This document shows, in pieces, positions 13,556-17,257 of a stretch of 17,257 bases of DNA. The notes beneath the pieces were generated by a model, which was not told the origin of the DNA, made no database searches, and worked only from the letters and a program-made list of their open reading frames with translations. The stretch's first letter is position 1; every line of letters starts with the position of its first letter. A program made the translations under genes and the position numbers. This stretch comes from Propionibacteriaceae bacterium UBA7704. GTDB lineage: Bacteria; Actinomycetota; Actinomycetes; Propionibacteriales; Propionibacteriaceae. The stretch spans positions 1 to 17,257 of the forward strand of contig DLGC01000014.1 of assembly GCA_002482525.1 (NCBI GenBank). The letters run 5' to 3'.

Positions 13556-14388
13556 CTGCGCTCGCCACCACCACCGTGACCGAACCGGAGAGCTATCGAC
13601 CCCGTTCTCGGCGCCTGTGGGATCGGGTGTGGCCGGGTTTGCTGGCCTTGGTCCTGGTCATCGGTGCCTGGCAGTTGCTGTACTGGTCGGGTTGGCGGCC
13701 CGATTACGTGCTGCCGTCGCCGGCCGAGGTCGGCACCGACCTGGTCGGCTTCTTCGGCACCGCGAAGTTCTGGCTGGCGCTGGGCAACACGCTCACGCGT
13801 GCCGTCGTCGGCTTCGGGCTGGCATTGCTGATCGGTACTGCGCTGGGTGTGGCGGTCTCTGCCTCCAAGGTCTTGCGGGCTGCGATCGGGTCGGCTCTGA
13901 CGGGGTTGCAGACCATGCCCTCGATCGCGTGGTTCCCCTTCGCGATCTTGATCTTCGGCCTGGGTGAGCAGGCCATCACCTTCGTCGTGGTGTTGGGGGC
14001 GGCCCCGTCTATCGCCAACGGGCTGATTTCGGGTATCGATGAGGTGCCGCCGCCACTGCTGCGCACCGCGAAAGTCCTGGGAGCTCGCGGCGTGACGCTG
14101 TACCGCTATGTGATCCTGCCCTCGGCGCTGCCCACCTATGTGGCCGGGTTGAAGCAGGGCTGGGCCTTCGCCTGGCGATCCCTGATGGCCGGCGAACTGC
14201 TGGTGATCATTGCCAGCAAGCCGTCACTGGGAGTGCAGCTGCAGTACTTCCGTGAGTTCGCCAACGCGTCATCCCTCATCGCTACGATGGTCGTCGTTCT
14301 CGCCTTGGGGATGATCTTCGATGCGCTGTTCAGCAAGCTCGCTGAGAGTGTGCGCAAGACTCGGGGGCTGAGCGCCATTAGGCTGTGA
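13552..14388 (+). CDS. ssuC: Sulfonate-type ABC transporter permease
   Basis: A protein of 278 residues with a polar N-terminal tail of about 25 residues and then about six hydrophobic spans. PDYVLPSPAEVGTDL precedes the core; TLTRAVVGFGLALLIGTALGV is the usual start of the BPD permease domain; GLQTMPSIAWFPFAILIFGLG is a SsuC/TauC hallmark. The EAA coupling loop reads LLRTAKVLGARGVTLYRYVILPSALPTY. It starts in an ATGA overlap with the ATPase gene. The Rrf2 regulator gene follows 22 nt later with its own AGGAGG, probably on the same transcript. Confidence 0.9.
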   Translation: MTALATTTVTEPESYRPRSRRLWDRVWPGLLALVLVIGAWQLLYWSGWRPDYVLPSPAEVGTDLVGFFGTAKFWLALGNTLTRAVVGFGLALLIGTALGVAVSASKVLRAAIGSALTGLQTMPSIAWFPFAILIFGLGEQAITFVVVLGAAPSIANGLISGIDEVPPPLLRTAKVLGARGVTLYRYVILPSALPTYVAGLKQGWAFAWRSLMAGELLVIIASKPSLGVQLQYFREFANASSLIATMVVVLALGMIFDALFSKLAESVRKTRGLSAIRL

Positions 14389-14410
14389 GGAACCTGTCCA
14401 AGGAGGGCGA

Positions 14411-14866
14411 ATGCAGATCACGGCGCGATCCGACTACGCGATTCGGGCCGCCGTGGAGCTCGCAATCGATCCGGACCGGGCCCGCTCGGGTAACGACCTG
14501 GCCCGTGCGCAGGAGCTGCCGGGAAAGTTCCTGGAAGCGATTCTGCGCGATCTCACCCGCGCCGGCCTGGTGACCTCACAACGCGGATCCGCCGGCGGCT
14601 ATCGGCTGGCCCGGCCTGCCGCCGACATCAATCTGGCCGAGATCATGCGGGCCGTGGACGGGCCGCTCGCCGCAGTGCGAGGCGTGCCGCCCGAAACCGT
14701 CAGCTACGCCGGACCGGCCGAGGCATTGACCCAGGTGTGGGTCGCCGTGCGTGCGGCGGTACGCACGGTGTTGGAGGACACCACCTTGGCCGATCTCGCC
14801 GCCGGGGACCTCCCCGCTCAGGTCCGAAGCCTCATCGCCGACGATGAGGCATGGCGTCGGCGCTGA
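14411..14866 (+). CDS. Rrf2-family transcriptional regulator lacking Fe-S cysteines
   Basis: A protein of 151 residues with the Rrf2 winged-helix layout: MQITARSDYAIRAAVELA (helix 1), recognition region around LPGKFLEAILRDLTRAGLV, wing SQRGSAGGYRLARPA, then INLAEIMRAVDGPLAAV and a C-terminal dimerisation helix. There is not one cysteine in it, so the [2Fe-2S]/[4Fe-4S] sensing of IscR, NsrR or RsrR is excluded; it is more like CymR, the Rrf2 cysteine-metabolism repressor that works through a partner protein. AGGAGG (14401-14406) lies 4 nt before the ATG. Its place as last gene of the sulfonate operon, ahead of sulfur permease and APS-kinase-like genes, suggests a sulfur-supply regulator. Ligand and targets are not known. 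Confidence 0.85.
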   Translation: MQITARSDYAIRAAVELAIDPDRARSGNDLARAQELPGKFLEAILRDLTRAGLVTSQRGSAGGYRLARPAADINLAEIMRAVDGPLAAVRGVPPETVSYAGPAEALTQVWVAVRAAVRTVLEDTTLADLAAGDLPAQVRSLIADDEAWRRR

Positions 14867-14881
14867 CCCGGGCAGGGGTCA
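14864..14881. terminator. Small hairpin made of two convergent stop codons
   Basis: TGACCC (14864-14869) pairs with GGGTCA (14876-14881) around a 6-nt loop. The first three bases are the Rrf2 stop codon and the last three are the complement of the methyltransferase stop, which are only 12 bp apart. It is a short stem for a terminator, but nothing else separates these convergent genes. Confidence 0.4.
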
Positions 14882-15757
14882 CGGCTTGGTAGCAGTGAGT
14901 GTGAAGGTGGCCGGGAGCCGCTCGGCGCGGTCGATCAGGCGCCACTCACCGGTGGCGGCATCGAGAGTCATCTGACCGGGAAAAGCCTCCCACGGCGTGC
15001 TGTCGTGCTCGACGAAACTGGTCAGGTGCAGGCCGGCGTCCATCACAGCGGTGATGATCTCTGAGACGCTGTGGTTCCATTCCACTGCCGTCGGTGAGCC
15101 GACCTGGCCCGGCCCGGCATAGGTGCTCTCGTCACTCCACATCAACCACTGAGCCTGCTCGAAATAGGGAAGCTCCAACGAAATCGTGCTTCCGCCGGCG
15201 CCGGTGATGTGTGGTTGGTATTGGCGGTCGATGGGGTCCGGGCCGAGCTCGGTGGGCAACAAGGCATTCAGCACCGGATGCCCATCGCGAATGAACAGCC
15301 GGCCGCCCGGACGCAGCAGTTCGGCCACCACCTGCGCCCAGCGATCGATTCGCGGAAGCCAGCAGATCGCGCCGATGCCGGTGTACACCAGATCGAACTG
15401 CCGCCCCAACGCTGCGGGCGCGGAATAGACATCCGACTCGACGTAACTGATCGCAACCCCGGCGGCGTCAGCGATCCGGCGAGCCTGTGTCAAGGAGGCG
15501 GGGGAGAGATCGACACCGGTCACACTGGCCGCTCCCAGTCGATGCAGGCTGAGCGTGTCGGTGCCGATATGGCATTGCAGATGGACCACATCGAGCCCGG
15601 TGAGCTCACCCAACCGCGGCAGATCGAATGCCACCACTTTGGAAATGGCCTGGGGGTCGGCCAGGAGTTCGGGAACCTCGTAGGAGGGCGCCTCGCTATG
15701 AATGGGCGCCCGCGAATCCCAGTTCGCACGGTTGATCTGCAGATAGTCCTCAGTCAC
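14879..15757 (-). CDS. Class I SAM-dependent methyltransferase
   Basis: A protein of 292 residues with a Rossmann methyltransferase fold. The SAM site is VVHLQCHIGTDTLSL (about 57-71), followed by the acidic VTGVDLS (Asp83 should bind the ribose) and ESDVY near residue 107; LLRPGGRLFIRDGHPVL is the usual post-II/III strand. The glycine-poor LQCHIGTD in place of the common D-x-G-x-G belongs to a subgroup annotated only as class I methyltransferase. Substrate unknown. The GTG start (complement of 15757-15755) has no clear ribosome site, but TAGCCT (complement of 15770-15765) sits 7 nt before it, suggesting a leaderless mRNA. It lies opposite in strand to the sulfur genes around it and may be unrelated to them. 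Confidence 0.8.
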   Translation of the reverse strand: MTEDYLQINRANWDSRAPIHSEAPSYEVPELLADPQAISKVVAFDLPRLGELTGLDVVHLQCHIGTDTLSLHRLGAASVTGVDLSPASLTQARRIADAAGVAISYVESDVYSAPAALGRQFDLVYTGIGAICWLPRIDRWAQVVAELLRPGGRLFIRDGHPVLNALLPTELGPDPIDRQYQPHITGAGGSTISLELPYFEQAQWLMWSDESTYAGPGQVGSPTAVEWNHSVSEIITAVMDAGLHLTSFVEHDSTPWEAFPGQMTLDAATGEWRLIDRAERLPATFTLTATKP

Positions 15758-15784
15758 GGTTCCCAGGCTATTGCGTCGATGCAG

Positions 15785-15803
15785 CCTAATCCCATCGATT
15801 AGG
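15785..15803. promoter_or_regulatory. Inverted repeat CCTAAT-N7-ATTAGG between methyltransferase and tauE
   Basis: A perfect 6-bp inverted repeat lies in the 106-bp divergent gap. It resembles the TCCTA-N9-TAGGA repeat before ssuA in its CCTA...TAGG outer bases, though with 11 rather than 9 bases between. TAGACT (15804-15809) directly after it fits TANNNT as a rightward -10. It may be an operator for either gene; the Rrf2 protein is the nearest candidate binder. Confidence 0.4.
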
Positions 15804-15863
15804 TAGACTGCTCGCGCTTGGCCGACCCGTCCTGGTGGTCAACATGGAACCATCGAAGTTGGG

Positions 15864-16808
15864 GTGAGACCGCTGGATTGGGGAATCGCGCTCGCCGGCC
15901 TGTTGGTCGGCGTCGTCGTGGGGCTCACCGGCATGGGCGGCGGTGCGCTGATGACTCCGATGCTGGTCTTCTTCTTCCGAATCGATCCGCTCACTGCCAT
16001 CTCCAGCGATGTCGTCACCAGCCTGTTCATGAAACCCGCCGGTGCCGTCGTCCACATCGTGCGCAAGACCGCAAACCTGCAACTGGTCAAGTGGTTGGCC
16101 ATCGGCTCGGTACCGGCCGCGTTCTCCGGAGCGATGATCATCGACCACCTGAAGTTCCTGGAGGGTTTCAACGAGATCCTGCTGAAAATGCTCGGAGTGG
16201 CCCTGCTGCTGGCCACCGCCGGGCTGGTGATGCGTGCTTGGATGCAGATGACGCAGCGTCGGCTGCCCTGGGGTGAAGGACCAGCCCCGATGGCCAGCGC
16301 CGAGGTTGTGGTGCGTCCGGTCGCCACCGTCCTCATCGGAGCCGTCGGCGGCCTCATGGTCGGCCTGACGTCGGTGGGTGCAGGCTCACTGATTCTGATC
16401 CTGCTGCTGATGGTCTATCCGCAGCTCAAGCCGTCCCAACTCGTCGGCACCGACCTGGTGCAGGCGGTGCCACTGGTGGCCTCGGCCGCCTTGGGTCACC
16501 TGCTGTTCGGTGCCGTCTCCTTCAGCGTGACCGGTTCACTGCTGATCGGCGCTATCCCCGGCGCCTTCATCGGCGCGCAGATATCGTCGCGGGCTCCTGG
16601 GGGGATCATCCGCCGCGTACTGGCGGTGCTCCTGATGGCCTCGGGGCTGAAACTGATCGGGGCGCCGACCCCGGTGGTGTTGGGGGCCACGGTGGCGGCG
16701 ATGATCGCCGGACCAATACTGTGGATCTACCTGCGTCGGCGTTGGAGCCCCACCGAGGCCGCGCAACGACGACGACAAGCCGAGCAGGAGGCCGACGGTG
16801 AGCCCTGA
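15864..16808 (+). CDS. TauE/SafE family anion permease
   Basis: A membrane protein of 314 residues with about eight hydrophobic spans in two halves, each opening with the family repeat: GLLVGVVVGLTGMGGGALMTPML near the N-terminus and GAVGGLMVGLTSVGAGSLILILL in the middle. TauE/SafE proteins carry sulfite, sulfoacetate, sulfate or related organic anions across the membrane, in either direction. The C-tail is charged and cytoplasmic (RRRWSPTEAAQRRRQAEQE). The GTG 15864 start has only a weak ribosome site; no better in-frame start precedes the first span. The 3' end overlaps the next gene by 11 bp, so these two form an operon, and the APS-kinase-like neighbour argues for sulfate or sulfite as substrate. 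Confidence 0.87.
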   Translation: MRPLDWGIALAGLLVGVVVGLTGMGGGALMTPMLVFFFRIDPLTAISSDVVTSLFMKPAGAVVHIVRKTANLQLVKWLAIGSVPAAFSGAMIIDHLKFLEGFNEILLKMLGVALLLATAGLVMRAWMQMTQRRLPWGEGPAPMASAEVVVRPVATVLIGAVGGLMVGLTSVGAGSLILILLLMVYPQLKPSQLVGTDLVQAVPLVASAALGHLLFGAVSFSVTGSLLIGAIPGAFIGAQISSRAPGGIIRRVLAVLLMASGLKLIGAPTPVVLGATVAAMIAGPILWIYLRRRWSPTEAAQRRRQAEQEADGEP

Positions 16809-17257
16809 CACCATCGACTGGGTGTCCTTGGGACGCCTTCCTCACCTGGTTCTCACCGACGACGACGTTGACCAGATCGCGTTGATGCAGTTCGGTCTGC
16901 TCCCCGCGCAGCTTCGGTTCCAGCCCGGCGTCGACCTACCCAGTGGTGACCGCATCGTGCTGCAGGATCGCACCTCCACCCCGCTGGCGCTGGCTACCGC
17001 TGCCGGCGACCACTGGCAGGTGGAGATGCTGCGTCCGGTGCCGCACCTGGAGCCGTGGCCACAGCACTGGGACGGCACCATGCTGATCGTCGACGGTCCG
17101 GTCGCTCCCGATACCGGCCTGCCGAGCGAACCTGCGCTCTGGGCGGTGCCCGGTCCGGCCGATGCCAGTGGGCGACGCCTGCTGGCGCACGCCCGTGCCG
17201 CCGCCCGGCCGGCGGATGTGGTGCGGCGGCTGCCGCAGCCGCGCGGTGTCGGCCTGC
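16798..17257 (+). CDS. Probable APS kinase / ATP sulfurylase-type protein, N-terminal part (runs off right edge)
   Basis: 153 codons are visible and open to the edge. GTG 16798 has a perfect AGGAGG (16786-16791) 6 nt upstream and overlaps the tauE end by 11 bp. Residues about 14-70 (HLVLTDDDVDQIALMQFGLL, then VDLPSGDRIVLQDRTSTPLALATA) read like the PUA-like N-terminal domain of ATP sulfurylase (usual form: LTD-LE----G, GDRIALRD-G-PLA), which also precedes the kinase domain in long actinobacterial CysC proteins. Two key ATP-sulfurylase features, the 'G-xx-PL-GF' start and the HxGH region, are absent or not reached, so a CysC-type fusion is the better guess. The P-loop that would prove it lies beyond the edge. 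It may equally be an uncharacterised relative. Confidence 0.45.
   Translation, partial: MSPDTIDWVSLGRLPHLVLTDDDVDQIALMQFGLLPAQLRFQPGVDLPSGDRIVLQDRTSTPLALATAAGDHWQVEMLRPVPHLEPWPQHWDGTMLIVDGPVAPDTGLPSEPALWAVPGPADASGRRLLAHARAAARPADVVRRLPQPRGVGL

Noticed and set aside
15209..15802. 197-codon plus-strand frame opposite the methyltransferase
   Set aside because: Shadow of a gene with intact methyltransferase motifs; no homology seen.

Overview
The window is GC-rich throughout, uses many GTG starts, and packs genes tightly with ATGA stop/start overlaps. Three things point to a high-GC Gram-positive (Actinomycetota): an HspR-type HAIR operator in front of clpB, a GT87 mannosyltransferase of the mycobacterial PimE type, and promoter/start spacings typical of leaderless mRNAs. 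A nitrogenase iron protein gene (nifH) cut by the left edge makes the host a probable diazotroph. Among Actinomycetota this trait is known in Frankia and rather few others. The N-terminal NifH sequence looks less like Frankia and more like proteins I associate with anaerobes. I cannot name the genus.

Left third (1-5185), molybdenum supply for nitrogenase. nifH runs leftwards off the edge. It is separated by about 520 bp of regulatory DNA from a rightward operon: a one-piece HTH-Mop molybdate regulator, then modA, modB and modC. A small Mop molybdate-binding protein gene lies on the opposite strand, convergent with modC, and modD diverges from it. Regulator, ModC and Mop all carry a Mop/TOBE oxyanion fold, so sensing, uptake and intracellular binding of molybdate are encoded together beside the enzyme that needs the metal. 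Candidate regulatory DNA includes two GlnR-like boxes placed to activate nifH, a structured nifH leader, an inverted repeat upstream of the regulator, and a strong hairpin between modA and modB.

Middle (5280-11619), three monocistronic-looking genes: a polyprenol-phosphate-mannose-type GT87 membrane glycosyltransferase, the disaggregase ClpB behind a near-consensus HAIR box, and a secreted 'choice-of-anchor I' beta-propeller protein with two C-terminal Ig-like repeats. Strong hairpins follow the last two.

Right third (11640-17257), sulfur acquisition. A sulfonate-type ABC importer (ssuA-ssuB-ssuC homologues, overlapping genes) is followed by an Rrf2-family regulator lacking cysteines. A convergent SAM methyltransferase comes next, then a TauE/SafE anion permease whose end overlaps a gene cut by the right edge. 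That last gene begins with an ATP-sulfurylase/APS-kinase-like N-terminal domain, so a sulfate assimilation cluster probably continues to the right. Molybdate and sulfur are both nitrogenase cofactor ingredients, but a functional link between the two ends of the window is inference only.

I saw no CRISPR array, insertion sequence, rRNA or tRNA gene. The window reads as ordered chromosomal DNA; the unusual part is nif plus molybdenum homeostasis in an actinobacterial setting.
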